Source: GCA-003244245 sp050699715 (GTDB lineage: Bacteria > Actinomycetota > Actinomycetes > Mycobacteriales > Pseudonocardiaceae). From it: a stretch of 64,000 nucleotides of DNA. Shown here one piece after another: positions 8,952 through 19,100 of the stretch; position 1 is the stretch's first letter, and each line of letters opens with the position of its first letter. A program made the translations under genes and the position numbers. The DNA lies in the NCBI GenBank assembly GCA_050699715.1, contig JBOHFR010000023.1:1-64000 (forward strand), read 5' to 3'. The notes beneath the pieces were generated by a model. That model saw only the letters and a list, made by a program, of their open reading frames with translations, did not search any database and was not told where the DNA came from.

Positions 8952-10102
8952 TGCCTGGGTCGCTCGCTGACGTGGTGCCCGCGCTGCTGGCTGGTCTGGG
9001 GGTTGCGGGGTTCACTGACCGGTTGGGGCTGAACCCGGCACGGGGGGTCTGCCTACTGCTCGTGGACGGCCTCGGGTGGCTCTCGCTGCGGGAGCATCCC
9101 CAGGATGCCCCGTTCCTCACCTCATTGGCGTTGGCCCGCACCTCATCGGCGCAGGGTAGCGAGCCGATCACGGCCGGGTTTCCCGCGACGACGGCGGCCA
9201 GTGTGACCAGCATCGGAACGGGTGTGCCAGCGGGCCAGCACGGCATCGTCGGCTACACCTTCGCCACCCCCGAGGGTGATCTGATCAACGCGTTGGGCTG
9301 GCACACGCACCGCCGCGGCCGCCGAGTCGATCTCCGTAAGCGGTTCGTGCCCGAGGACGTCCAGCCGCGACCCACCGCGCTGGAACGTGCCGCGGCGTCT
9401 GGAGTTCGGGTCACGCTGGCGGTTCCGCACGTGCATCGGGATTCGGGTTTGAACCGCGTGGCGCTGCGTGGCGCCGATTTCCAGGGCGTGCACGCGCTGG
9501 GGGATCTGGCTGCCAGCGCGCTGGCAGCGGTGTCCGGCAGTGAGCGGAGCTTGTGCTACGCCTACCACGGCGACCTGGACCTGCTCGGCCACGTCTACGG
9601 CGTCGGGTCGCTGCCGTGGCGGCTGCAGCTCGCCCACGTCGACCGGCTGGCGGCCGCGATCGCCGAAGGCCTGCCTCCCGGGGTGCAGCTCGTGGTGATC
9701 GCGGACCACGGCATGGTGGTTGTGCCCGAGGAGGCCAGGCTCGACTTCGACACCGAGCCGGCGCTGCAGGCCGGGGTGCGCCTGCTGGGCGGAGACCCGC
9801 GCGCCCGGTACGTCTATACTGAGCCGGGCGCCACCGACGATGTGCGCGCGGCTTGGTGCGAGCTGATCGGCGACCGTGCGTGGATCCGCACCCGCGATGA
9901 GGCCATCGCGGCGGGGTGGTTCGGCTCCGTGGTCGAGCCCCACATCCGGGACCGCATCGGTGACCTCGTCGTCGCCGCCCGCACCGACTTCGCCATCGTG
10001 CAGTCCCGCGTGACACCCAAGATGACCAGCCTGATCGGCCACCACGGTTCCCTAACCGCCGAGGAACAGCTAGTGCCCCTGCTGGTGCACAGCCCAGACT
10101 AA
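8909..10102 (+). CDS. Type I phosphodiesterase / nucleotide pyrophosphatase family protein
   Basis: 397 aa from the GTG at 8909 (an in-frame GTG at 8951, just after the palindrome, is an alternative). It belongs to the alkaline-phosphatase superfamily, Phosphodiest family: LLLVDGLGW (first metal Asp), FPATTAASVTSIGTG with the nucleophile Thr, the YHGDLDLLGHVYG and VVIADHGMV metal-binding segments, and a distal GHHGSLT. The substrate is unknown. It follows mshC in the same direction with overlapping codons, as in many actinobacteria. Its first 14 residues are encoded by the palindromic repeat and have no family counterpart. Confidence 0.85.
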   Translation: MSGDSGQDSYRHSRVPGSLADVVPALLAGLGVAGFTDRLGLNPARGVCLLLVDGLGWLSLREHPQDAPFLTSLALARTSSAQGSEPITAGFPATTAASVTSIGTGVPAGQHGIVGYTFATPEGDLINALGWHTHRRGRRVDLRKRFVPEDVQPRPTALERAAASGVRVTLAVPHVHRDSGLNRVALRGADFQGVHALGDLAASALAAVSGSERSLCYAYHGDLDLLGHVYGVGSLPWRLQLAHVDRLAAAIAEGLPPGVQLVVIADHGMVVVPEEARLDFDTEPALQAGVRLLGGDPRARYVYTEPGATDDVRAAWCELIGDRAWIRTRDEAIAAGWFGSVVEPHIRDRIGDLVVAARTDFAIVQSRVTPKMTSLIGHHGSLTAEEQLVPLLVHSPD

Positions 10103-10321
10103 GGTTCCTGGCCGCACCCAAAACGCGATCTTCGACCCGTTCCCACCGGACGAAGCCCTCTGACCCGAATCCGCGATGGTGGGCGTCGGGTACTGGACCG
10201 GATGCGGTTCGCGATGCCCTCGGTCGCTCTGGTGTGCGTCGATGGGGGCCACCGGGGCCGGCTGCTGGACTTGGGCGCGCCGCCGGGGGCCTTCGACATC
10301 GATGTCACGGATGACGGGGGC

Positions 10322-10534
10322 ATGATGGTTCGCATGGCACTGGTGAGCCTTGAGGATGCAGGCGCTTTTCTGCGCGAGTTCGCGATGCGCCAGGGGATCC
10401 GACGTCTGGCGTTGTTCGGCTCGGTGTTACGTGGCGAGGACACTCCAGATAGTGACGTTGACCTGCTCGTGGAGTTCGAGGAGGGTCGGACGCCTGGCCT
10501 GCTCAGGATGGCAGAGCTGGAGTTGGAGCTTTGA
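10322..10534 (+). pseudogene. MNT-type nucleotidyltransferase domain, C-terminally truncated
   Basis: About 70 aa with the minimal nucleotidyltransferase signature GSVLRGEDTPDSDVDLLVEF (GS...SDxDLxV) preceded by a helix (REFAMRQGIRRLALF). Full MNT proteins run about 95-110 aa and end in a segment such as L-x-R-x-VDLV; here a TGA comes after MAELELEL. A residual VDVVHRRAQDLAGL-like string appears in another frame at about 10585-10645, suggesting a frameshift. No HEPN partner gene follows. MNT proteins normally act as antitoxins of HEPN toxins. An upstream open frame from 10202 exists but shows no recognisable domain. Confidence 0.6.
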
Positions 10535-10790
10535 GGAAAACTCCCAGCTGTGCGACTGTGTTGTGCTCGCGCATCTCGTTTTTGTGGTCGATGTAGTTCA
10601 CCGGCGCGCCCAGGATCTTGCCGGGCTGCGGCAGCGGGGCTTCTAGGCTGACTCCAGCCAAGCGCCGACGGGGCGCGGTGGCGACCGAACCCAGAGGCGA
10701 GTTCGAGGCGATGACAGCATGGAGCGGTCCTCGGGGGTCTGGGAGCTTGAGGTCCTCAGTTCGACGACGTCATCACCGGCAGAGTTGGAT
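10535..10790. other. Intergenic region with no supported gene
   Basis: This stretch lies between the truncated nucleotidyltransferase and the cupin gene. Apart from the possible frameshifted nucleotidyltransferase tail at its left end I see no coding signal, RNA gene or repeat. Confidence 0.5.
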
Positions 10791-11849
10791 CTAGAGCCAT
10801 TGTTCGCGGTACAGGCCCAGCGCTCGCAGCACCGGCTCGTCGCTGTAGGCAAACAAGATTGCGTCTCGACCGGCCGCGACGCGGTGGGTGTAGGGAGCCC
10901 AGCCGGGGACGACGAACACATCTTTATCGGTCCAGTCCAGTCGTTGGCCCTCGACTTCAGTGCTGCCCTCGCCGGAGACGACATGGTAGATCGTGCTTGC
11001 GGTGTGCCGGCGTGGCGCTCCGAGGAATCCGGCGCGTAACCGGGCGATCCGGCAGCTCATGGTGGGCATTACCGGCCCGCCGGTCCAGGGGTTGCTGTAT
11101 TCTAGCTGAATGCCCTCGGCGGAGCTGCCCGCAGTGTCGTCGGCGATCGCGTTGAGTGCCCGCTTTGTCTCGCTCCAGCGGTAGTTGCCGACTGGTGAGA
11201 TATCGGTCTGTGGGGGTTGCCACACTGGGTTGAGTCGTCCGTGCAGCAGTTGCCGCGATGACAGGTCCTCGGGTCGGGTAATCGGCTGGGTTCGTTGTTC
11301 GTGAGGTTCGAAGAAACCCGCGTCGAGGGCGTTGACCAGTGGGTAGTCCAGCCCGTCGAGCCACATCGTGGCCCTGTCGCCGGAATGGGTGTGATCGTGC
11401 CAGTGCCAGCTGGGGGTGAGGAGGAGGTCGCCGGGTCGCATGGGCACGCGCTCGCCGTTCACCGTGGTGTAGGCGCCATCGCCCTCGATGATGAACCGGA
11501 ACGCTGCGGCGGTGTGTCGGTGGGCCTGCGCGGTCTCCCCAGGCATGAGGATCTGGATCCCGGCGAAGAGGGTGTTGACAGTGGCCGGTGGCTCGGTCAG
11601 CGTTGGATTGATCAACATCAGCACGCGGCGTTCAGCCTCGACCATTGACAATGTCTGACTGAAGTGCAGCGCGTGCGGACGTAATTGCGCGTAGTGCCAC
11701 ACGTGCGGCCTGGCCCGATTTTTCGGTTCCGCCGGCAGCAGGGTGCCGTAATGCCGCCACAACGGCGCGGCGCTCAACTCGCGCAACGCCGCGTACGAGG
11801 CGTCGCTGTCGGTGGAGGGGGCATAAGGTGGTGGTTCGATGATGGTCAT
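10791..11849 (-). CDS. Gentisate 1,2-dioxygenase-like double-cupin protein
   Basis: 352 aa with two cupin domains, a normal gentisate dioxygenase length. The N-terminal cupin shows the iron-binding set in MPGETAQAHRHTAAAFRFIIEGDGAYT (HRH plus Glu) and a PGDLLLTPSWHWHDH segment with the distal His. The C-terminal cupin (STIYHVVSGEGSTEVEGQRLDWTDKDVFVVPGW) lacks an obvious metal triad. The enzyme family opens aromatic rings such as gentisate, salicylate or 1-hydroxy-2-naphthoate. No fumarylpyruvate hydrolase or isomerase gene lies nearby, so the substrate is uncertain. An Lrp-type regulator gene lies just upstream in the same direction. Confidence 0.8.
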   Translation of the reverse strand: MTIIEPPPYAPSTDSDASYAALRELSAAPLWRHYGTLLPAEPKNRARPHVWHYAQLRPHALHFSQTLSMVEAERRVLMLINPTLTEPPATVNTLFAGIQILMPGETAQAHRHTAAAFRFIIEGDGAYTTVNGERVPMRPGDLLLTPSWHWHDHTHSGDRATMWLDGLDYPLVNALDAGFFEPHEQRTQPITRPEDLSSRQLLHGRLNPVWQPPQTDISPVGNYRWSETKRALNAIADDTAGSSAEGIQLEYSNPWTGGPVMPTMSCRIARLRAGFLGAPRRHTASTIYHVVSGEGSTEVEGQRLDWTDKDVFVVPGWAPYTHRVAAGRDAILFAYSDEPVLRALGLYREQWL

Positions 11850-11869
11850 GCATGCCTCCGCGAACAGAA

Positions 11870-12295
11870 TCAGCGGTCGAACTTGGTCGTGAGGACGATC
11901 GAGGACGTGGTGCGCTCGACGCCGGGGATGTCGCCGATACGATCGAGGACGTGGTCGATCTCCGCCGTACTCTCGGCGGCCACCACCGCGATCAGGTCGA
12001 ACGGCCCGCTCACCGTGTGCAGTGTGCGGACACCGGCGATCCGGCGCAGCGTCCGCTGCACGTGGTCGCCCCGCTTGGGGTCAACGGTGATCGTGACGTA
12101 GGCGGTGACGCGCCGCCCGGTCGCCGCCGGCCCGAGCCGGACGGTGTAACCGGCGATCACGCCGCTGCGCTCGAGGCGTGCGATGCGCTCCTGCAGGGTC
12201 GAGCGGGCCGCGTGCAGCCGTCTCGCCATCACCGTGACCGACTGGCGGGCGTCGCCGCCGAGCAGGTCGAGAATCCGCTGGTCGAGGTCGTCCAT
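11870..12295 (-). CDS. Lrp/AsnC-family transcriptional regulator
   Basis: 141 aa. The N-terminal winged helix (DDLDQRILDLLGGDARQSVTVMARRLHAARSTLQERIARLERSGVIAGYTVRL) is followed by an RAM/AsnC effector domain (VTAYVTITVDP...VSGPFDLIAVVAAESTAEIDHVL). The ATG at 12295 starts exactly at the domain. It is divergent from the lysine-dehydrogenase-like gene and upstream of the cupin gene. Lrp regulators of this layout usually sense an amino acid and control a divergent catabolic operon, here probably the 12409-15113 pair. Confidence 0.9.
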   Translation of the reverse strand: MDDLDQRILDLLGGDARQSVTVMARRLHAARSTLQERIARLERSGVIAGYTVRLGPAATGRRVTAYVTITVDPKRGDHVQRTLRRIAGVRTLHTVSGPFDLIAVVAAESTAEIDHVLDRIGDIPGVERTTSSIVLTTKFDR

Positions 12296-12408
12296 GGACC
12301 CATTCTCGCCGATCTGGCGTGCGGTGCCGGCATTGCGCCGGTTCAGGGACCCGTATTCGGGCGACGGGCCGCGCCATTGCGGCGGCGATCGGTTGTAACG
12401 TTCGACCT

Positions 12409-13560
12409 GTGTTGACCCCCAGCCGCGACAGCCGCGACACGACCAGAGTGACGGCGTCCGCCAGCCGCACCCGGGCGCTCGTCGTCGGCGCTGGCAAGAT
12501 CGGCACCGCCATCGCCAGCCTGTTGCGGTCGGCACCTGACTACGACGTGACTGTGCTCGACCGTTCCGAGCGGGCGCTGCGGACGGTTGATGGTCTGGGG
12601 GTGCGCACCGTGCGGGGCGACACCGCCGACACCGCCCTGCTCGGCCGGCTGGCCGGCGGCAGCGACATGGTGCTCAGCGCCGCCCCTTTCCACCTGAGCA
12701 CCAGCGTCGCTCGCGCCGCGCGGGAGGCTGGCGCCCACTACTTCGACCTCACCGAGGATCGGGCCTGCGCCCGGGCGGTCGCCGCCATGGCCAAGGACGC
12801 GCCAACGGTGCTCATGCCCCAGTGCGGCCTCGCGCCGGGGTTTGTCTCGGTGGCCGCTGCCGCGCTGGCCAGTTCCTTCGACGAATTGCGTTCGGTGTCC
12901 CTGCGGGTCGGTGCCCTGCCCCAGTTCCCGACCAACGCGCTGAAGTACAACCTGACCTGGTCGACCGACGGGCTCATCAACGAGTACTGCAACCCCGGCG
13001 AGGCCATCGTCGACGGCGAGCTACGCGAGATGCCGCCGCTGGAAGAGCTGGAGGCGTTCTCCCTGGACGGCGTGGCCTACGAGGCGTTCAACACCTCGGG
13101 CGGGCTGGGCACGTTGGCTGCGAGCCTCCTCGGTCGGGTCGAGACCCTCAACTACAAGACCGTGCGCTACCCCGGGCACTGCGAGATCGTGAAGCTGCTG
13201 CTGCGGGAGCTGCGCCTGGCTCACCGGCGGGACCTGCTCAAGGATATCCTCGAGACCGCCATACCGGGGACCGACCAGGACGTGGTCGTGATCTTTGTGA
13301 GCGTGTCGGGTACCCGCGACGGGGTGCTCACCCAGGAGACCTTCGCGCGCACGGTCTATGCCACACACGTGGGCGGCCGGTGGCTCTCGGCCATCCAGCT
13401 CACCACTGCGGCGGGCATCTGCGCCATGGCTGACCTGGTCCGGGAGGAGAAGCTGCCGACGTCGGGGTTCCTCCGACAGGAGGAGTGCGCGTTGGCGGAG
13501 TTCCTGGCGAACCGGTTCGGCTCGCTCTACCTGCAAGGCCGGCAAGTGGCCCAGAAATGA
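12409..13560 (+). CDS. Saccharopine dehydrogenase family protein, probable lysine 6-dehydrogenase
   Basis: About 383 aa from GTG 12409 (an alternative in-frame GTG lies near 12449). A Rossmann start ALVVGAGKIGTAIASLLRSAPDYDVTVLDRS is followed by VLSAAPFHLSTSVARAAREAGAHYFDLTED and LMPQCGLAPGFVSVAAAAL, typical of the LysDH/saccharopine reductase family. The size fits L-lysine 6-dehydrogenase, which gives alpha-aminoadipate semialdehyde. The downstream gene is an ALDH7-type semialdehyde dehydrogenase overlapping by ATGA, which strengthens the assignment to lysine degradation. The substrate is inferred from this pairing, not from a diagnostic residue. Confidence 0.8.
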   Translation: MLTPSRDSRDTTRVTASASRTRALVVGAGKIGTAIASLLRSAPDYDVTVLDRSERALRTVDGLGVRTVRGDTADTALLGRLAGGSDMVLSAAPFHLSTSVARAAREAGAHYFDLTEDRACARAVAAMAKDAPTVLMPQCGLAPGFVSVAAAALASSFDELRSVSLRVGALPQFPTNALKYNLTWSTDGLINEYCNPGEAIVDGELREMPPLEELEAFSLDGVAYEAFNTSGGLGTLAASLLGRVETLNYKTVRYPGHCEIVKLLLRELRLAHRRDLLKDILETAIPGTDQDVVVIFVSVSGTRDGVLTQETFARTVYATHVGGRWLSAIQLTTAAGICAMADLVREEKLPTSGFLRQEECALAEFLANRFGSLYLQGRQVAQK

Positions 13561-15113
13561 CCCGAGAGATGACCGTCCTCGACGTGGACCGGGACGGGAT
13601 CCTGCGTGCGGTCGGGCTCGACCCGGCCGATCTGTCCGACGGCGAGTTGGTCGCCCGCAGCCCCATCGACGGCGCGGTGCTCGGCCGGCTGGTGCCCACC
13701 TCCCCGCAAGAGGTCGATGCCGTCCTGGACCGGGCAGCCAGCACGTTCACCCGTTGGCGCTTGGTGCCGGCACCCAAGCGGGGCGAGCTGGTCCGCCTGC
13801 TCGGCGAGGAGCTGCGGGCCCACCAGGACGCCCTGGCTGCGGTGGTCACGCTGGAGACCGGCAAGATCCTGGCCGAGGCCCGTGGCGAGGTGCGGGAGAT
13901 GATCGACGTCTGCGACTTCGCGGTCGGCCTGTCCCGGCAGCTCTACGGCAAGACCATCGTCTCGGAGCGGCCGGGGCACCGCATGATGGAGACCTGGCAC
14001 CCGCTCGGCGTGGTGGGCGTCATCTCCGCGTTCAACTTCCCGGTGGCGGTGTGGTCCTGGAACACTGCGGTGGCCCTGGTCTGCGGCGATCCGGTGGTGT
14101 GGAAGCCGTCGGAAAAGGCGCCGCTCTCGGCGCTGGCCTGCCAGTCGATCTTCGAGCGGGCCCTGCGGGCCTACACCGCGAACAGCGGTAGCGACGAAGA
14201 CTGGAGCGGGTTGTCCGCTGTCCTGCTCGGCGCGGCCGACACCGGCGCCGCGTTGGTCTCCGACCGCCGGGTGGCCCTGGTCTCAGCGACCGGATCGGTG
14301 CCCATGGGTCGGGCGGTCGGGCCGGTCGTGGCCGAGCGGTTCGGGCGCCTGCTGCTCGAGCTAGGCGGCAACAACGCCATGATCGTAGCTCCGTCGGCTG
14401 ATCTCGACCTTGCGGTCAGGGCCATCCTGTTCGCTGCGGTCGGCACCGCGGGCCAGCGCTGCACTACCCTGCGCCGGCTGATCGTCCATGAGTCGATTGC
14501 CGACGATCTCCTTGCCGCCCTGCGGCGGCTCTATGACACCCTGCCCATCGGCGACCCGTTCGATCCCGCCACCCTGGTCGGTCCCCTGATCGACGCGGCG
14601 GCCCTCGACGGGATGGACCAGGCCCTGGCGGCCGCCCGGGCTGACGGCGGCATCGTCCACGGCGGGGGGCGGGTGTTGGCCCAGGAGTACCCGCAGGCCT
14701 GCTACGCCCGGCCAGCCCTCGTGGAGATGCCGGCCCAGACCGAGATCGTGCGGCGCGAGACCTTCGCCCCGATCCTCTACGTGCTGCGATATGACGAGTT
14801 CGAGGAGGCCATCGCCGTCCACAATGACGTCACCCAGGGACTGTCGTCGTGCATCGTCACCAACGACCTGCGGGAAGCTGAGCGGTTCCTGGCCGTCGCG
14901 GGATCGGACTGCGGCATCGCCAACGTGAACATCGGGCCCTCCGGCGCCGAGGTCGGTGGGGCCTTCGGTGGTGAGAAGGAGACCGGTGGTGGTCGCGAGT
15001 CGGGGTCCGACTCCTGGCGCTCGTACATGCGACGATCGACGGCCACAATCAACTTCTCGACCGAGCTGCCCTTGGCGCAAGGCATCGAATTCGGCCAGCA
15101 GGACCCAGCATGA
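13557..15113 (+). CDS. amaB: ALDH7 (antiquitin)-type aldehyde dehydrogenase, probable alpha-aminoadipate semialdehyde dehydrogenase
   Basis: 518 aa from the ATG overlapping the upstream stop (ATGA). It has the ALDH motifs VGVISAFNFPVAVWSWN, WKPSEKAPLSA, LELGGNN, the catalytic Cys in GQRCTT, and RRETFAPILYV. The ending EKETGGGRESGSDSWRSYMRRSTATINFS is the hallmark of the ALDH7A1 subfamily that oxidises alpha-aminoadipate semialdehyde to alpha-aminoadipate with NAD+. With the preceding dehydrogenase it would turn lysine into aminoadipate. The upstream in-frame extension to 13485 lies inside the previous gene and is not used. Confidence 0.9.
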   Translation: MTREMTVLDVDRDGILRAVGLDPADLSDGELVARSPIDGAVLGRLVPTSPQEVDAVLDRAASTFTRWRLVPAPKRGELVRLLGEELRAHQDALAAVVTLETGKILAEARGEVREMIDVCDFAVGLSRQLYGKTIVSERPGHRMMETWHPLGVVGVISAFNFPVAVWSWNTAVALVCGDPVVWKPSEKAPLSALACQSIFERALRAYTANSGSDEDWSGLSAVLLGAADTGAALVSDRRVALVSATGSVPMGRAVGPVVAERFGRLLLELGGNNAMIVAPSADLDLAVRAILFAAVGTAGQRCTTLRRLIVHESIADDLLAALRRLYDTLPIGDPFDPATLVGPLIDAAALDGMDQALAAARADGGIVHGGGRVLAQEYPQACYARPALVEMPAQTEIVRRETFAPILYVLRYDEFEEAIAVHNDVTQGLSSCIVTNDLREAERFLAVAGSDCGIANVNIGPSGAEVGGAFGGEKETGGGRESGSDSWRSYMRRSTATINFSTELPLAQGIEFGQQDPA

Positions 15114-15128
15114 ACGAACTGGGTGAGT

Positions 15129-16067
15129 TTAGCGGGGGCCTGAGGGGCCGCCGGGGCGACGGCGGCGTAGGTAGCGCTCGAAGTCCTCGGCGATGGCGTC
15201 ACCACTGGCCTCGTGCAATGTCAGGTCGGTGTCGCCGCGCTCCTCCAGGGCACGCACGTAGCTGGCGACCTCGTCGTCCTCATCAGCCATCTCGCTGACC
15301 GTTGCCTCCCACTCCTCGGACTCCTCGGGCAGCGCGCCGAGCGGGACCTCGAGGTCGAGCGCCTCCTCCACCCGGTGCAGCAGCGCCAGGGTGGCCTTGG
15401 GAGACGGCGGGGCGGAGACGTAGTGCGGCACCGCCGCCCAGAATGAGATGGCCGGCACTCCGGCCTGTACGCAGGCGTCCTGGAAGATCCCCACGATCCC
15501 GGTGGGGCCCTCGTACTTGGAACGCTCCAGCTTGAACCGGGCGGCCGAGGCAGCGTCGTAGGCGGTGCCGGTGACCGGCACCGGCCGGGTGTGCGGGGTG
15601 TCGGCGAGCAGGGAGCCCAAGCTGACCACGGTGGTGATCCCGAGGTCCATGACGTAGCGCAGCAGCTCATCGCAGAACGACCGCCAGCGCATGTTCGGCT
15701 CGATACCGTGCACCAGCACCACGTCATAGTCGGCCCCGGGCGGGCGGCACACCGATAGCCGGGTGGTGGGCCACTCAATGCGCCGGGTGATCCCGTCGAC
15801 CAGTTTGGTGGTGGGTCTGGTGACCTGGAAATCGTAGTAGGCCTCAGGGTCAAGCTCGGCCAGCGGCGTCGCGTCCCAGCTCAGCTGCAGGTGCTCGATC
15901 GCGGTGCTCGCGGCGTCCCCAGCGTCGTTCCAGCCCTCGAACGCGGCGACCAACACCGGGGAGGTGAGCTGGGGCAGCGGCGATCTGCGGGAGGCCGAGT
16001 CGCTGCCGAAGGCGTCCGGATGGGTCACCGCGTTAGCGTACGGCTCCCGGGTCCCGCTGGCCGTCAC
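15129..16067 (-). CDS. PAC2 family protein
   Basis: 312 aa of the PAC2 (proteasome assembly chaperone 2-like) family: PVLVAAFEGWNDAGDAASTA, EAYYDFQVTRPTTKLVDG, VVLVHGIEPNMRWRSFCDELLRYVMDLGITTVVSLGSLLADTPHTRPVPVTGTA, and FWAAVPHYVSAPPSPKATLALL. The acidic C-terminal region is variable. It is divergent from metH, as in Mycobacterium tuberculosis (Rv2125/metH). The function in Actinobacteria is not established; proximity to proteasome genes is conserved but no direct role is proven. Confidence 0.92.
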   Translation of the reverse strand: MTASGTREPYANAVTHPDAFGSDSASRRSPLPQLTSPVLVAAFEGWNDAGDAASTAIEHLQLSWDATPLAELDPEAYYDFQVTRPTTKLVDGITRRIEWPTTRLSVCRPPGADYDVVLVHGIEPNMRWRSFCDELLRYVMDLGITTVVSLGSLLADTPHTRPVPVTGTAYDAASAARFKLERSKYEGPTGIVGIFQDACVQAGVPAISFWAAVPHYVSAPPSPKATLALLHRVEEALDLEVPLGALPEESEEWEATVSEMADEDDEVASYVRALEERGDTDLTLHEASGDAIAEDFERYLRRRRPGGPSGPR

Positions 16068-16111
16068 GCGATACTCACGCGAGCCCGAATCGCTGCTCTA
16101 CGCTGAATCTC

Positions 16112-19100
16112 ATGGCCCTCTCATCGCTGCTCGATGTCCTGGCGCGTCGTGTTCTGGTCGCCGATGGGGCGATGGGCACGATGTTGCAGTCTGCCCCCCT
16201 GAGCCTGGATGACTTCGCCGGGTTGGAGGGCTGCAACGAGATCCTCAACGTCACTCGCCCGGACGTCGTGCGCACCGTGCACCGGGGCTACCTGGAGGTG
16301 GGTGCCGACGCGGTGGAGTCCAACACGTTCGGCGCCAATCTGGCCAACCTCGCCGAGTACGGCATCGCCGATCGGATCCGGGAGTTCGCCGAGGCGGGCG
16401 CCACGCTGGCCCGCGAGGTGGCCGACGAGTTCACTGAGCCAGACTGGCCTCGGTTTGTCCTCGGCTCGGTCGGCCCGGGCACCAAGCTGCCCACCCTGGG
16501 CCACATCTCCTTCGCCGAGCTGCGCGACGCCTACGTCGAGCAGGTCCGCGGATTGCTGGCCGGCGGATCCGACGCTGTGCTCATCGAGACCAGCCAGGAT
16601 CTGCTGCAGTGCAAGGCGGCGGTGATCGCCGCGCGCCGCGCGATGGTCGCCGAGGGTCGGTACGTCCCGATCATCACCCAGGTCACCCTGGAGACCACCG
16701 GGACGATGCTGCTGGGCACCGAGATCGGCGCGGCGCTCACCGCGCTGGAACCACTGGGCATCGATCTGATCGGGCTGAACTGCGCCACCGGTCCGGCCGA
16801 GATGAGCGAGCACCTGCGCCAGCTGGCCAAGTATTCCCGGATCCCGCTGTCGGTGATGCCCAACGCCGGGTTGCCCCAGCTCGGCAGGGACGGGGCGGTC
16901 TACCCGCTGACCCCCGACGAACTGGCCACCGCGCTGGCCGGCTTTGTCACCGAGTTCGGCGTCCGGCTGGTCGGTGGTTGCTGCGGCACAACCCGGGAGC
17001 ACATCGCGGCGGTGGTGCAGGCGGTTGCCGGCCGGCAACCCCGCAGTCGGCGGCCGCACCCCGAGCCCGGAGTGTCCTCGCTCTACACCGCGGTCCCGTT
17101 CCGTCAGGACGCCAGCGTGCTGATGGTCGGCGAGCGGACCAACGCCACCGGGTCCAAGGTGTTCCGCGAGGCCATGCTCGCCGGGCGCTTCGAGGACTGC
17201 GTCCAGAGCGCCCGCGCGCAGACCCGGGATGGCGCGCACCTGATCGACCTGAACGTGGACTATGTCGGCCGCGACGGCGCCGCCGACATGGCTGAGCTGG
17301 CTGGGCGGCTGGCCACCGCGTCGACGCTGCCGATCATGCTGGACTCCACCGAGCCCGCAGTGCTCCGCGCCGGCCTGGAACGCCTCGGCGGGCGGTGCGC
17401 GGTCAACTCGGTGAACTACGAGGACGGCGACGGGCCCGGCTCGCGATACCAGCTCGTCATGGAGCTGGTCCGGGAGCATGGTGCGGCGGTGGTGGCGCTG
17501 TGCATCGACGAGCAGGGCCAGGCCCGCACAGCGGAGTGGAAGGTGCGGGTGGCGTCGCGGCTGATCGATGACCTGACCACCACCTGGGGCATGCACACCT
17601 GCGACATCATCATCGACTGCCTCACCTTCCCCGTCTCCACCGGCCAGGAGGAGACGCGGCGCGACGCGCTGGAGACCATCGAGGCGATCCGCGAGGTCAA
17701 GCGGCGTTACCCGGAGGTGCAGACGACACTTGGGGTGTCCAACGTGTCCTTCGGCCTCAACCCGGCGGCCCGTCAGGTGCTCAACTCGGTGTTCCTGCAC
17801 GAGTGCGTGCAGGCCGGGTTGGACACCGCGATCGTGCATGCCTCGAAGATTCTTCCGATGGCCCGGATACCCGACGAGCAGCGGGCCGTGGCACTGGACC
17901 TGGTCTACGACCGGCGGCGGTCCGGGGCTGGGGATCCCAGGGGAGAACACGGCGGAGACGGGGGAGACTATGACCCGCTGCAGCAGCTGATGGCGCTGTT
18001 CGAGGGCGTCACGACCTCGTCGTCGCGGCAATCCCGAGCGGCCGAGCTCGCCGCGCTGCCCCTGTTCGACCGGTTGGAGCGGCGGATCGTCGACGGGGAC
18101 CGCAACGGGCTGGCCGAGGACCTGGACGCTGCCCTGGAGCAGCGGCCCGCGCTAGAGATCATCAATGACACCCTGCTGTCCGGGATGCGGACCGTCGGTG
18201 AGCTGTTCGGCTCGGGCCAGATGCAACTGCCGTTCGTGCTGCAGTCGGCCGAGGTGATGAAGGCGTCCGTCGGGCACCTGGAGCCCCATATGGAGCGGTC
18301 GGAGGATGCCACCGGCAAGGGTCGGCTGGTGCTGGCCACCGTCAAGGGTGACGTGCACGACATCGGCAAAAACCTGGTGGACATCATCCTGTCCAACAAC
18401 GGCTACGAGGTGATCAACCTCGGTATCAAGCAGCCCATCAGCGCGATCTTGCAGGCCGCCGGGGAGCACCGCGCGGATGCCATCGGGATGTCGGGGCTCC
18501 TCGTCAAGTCGACGGTGATCATGAAGGAGAACCTGGAGGAGATGAACTCCCGGGGCCTGTTCGACACGCCGGTGCTGCTCGGCGGGGCGGCGCTGACCCG
18601 CGCCTATGTGGAGAGCGACCTAGCCGAGCTGTATCCCGGGGAGGTCCGCTACGCCCGGGACGCCTTCGAGGGCCTGCGGCTGATGGACTCGATCATGACC
18701 CGGAAGCGGGGCGGCACCGTGCCCGCCGACCCGAAGGAGGAGGCCAAGGCGGCCGAGCGCAAGGCCCGCCGGGCGCGGTCGCTGCGCATCGCGCAGGCCC
18801 GCCGGGCGCGGGAGGCCGACGCCGCCGACGCCGACGGGCCGGTACCGGCGCGCTCCGACGTAGCCACCGACGTGCCGATCCCGATTCCACCATTCTGGGG
18901 CTCCCGGGTGGTCACCGGCATCCCGGTGGCGGAGTTCACCGCGATGCTCGACGAGCGGGCCACCTTCCTGGGGCAGTGGGGCCTGCGCGGGTCCCGGAGC
19001 AAGGACGGCCCCTCCTACGAGGAGCTGGTGGAGACCGAGGGCCGGCCCCGGCTGCGCTACTGGTTGGACCGGCTGACCACCGAGGGGGTGCTCGCGCACG

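Noticed and set aside
16068..16111. Cobalamin riboswitch ahead of metH
   Set aside because: Only 44 bases separate metH from the divergent PAC2 gene, too few for this riboswitch, and no B12-box was seen.
16121..18031. A 636-codon open frame on the minus strand inside metH
   Set aside because: It is antisense to a complete metH with all domains; the translation is His/Gln/Arg/Gly-rich and shows no domain, as expected of a shadow frame in GC-rich DNA.
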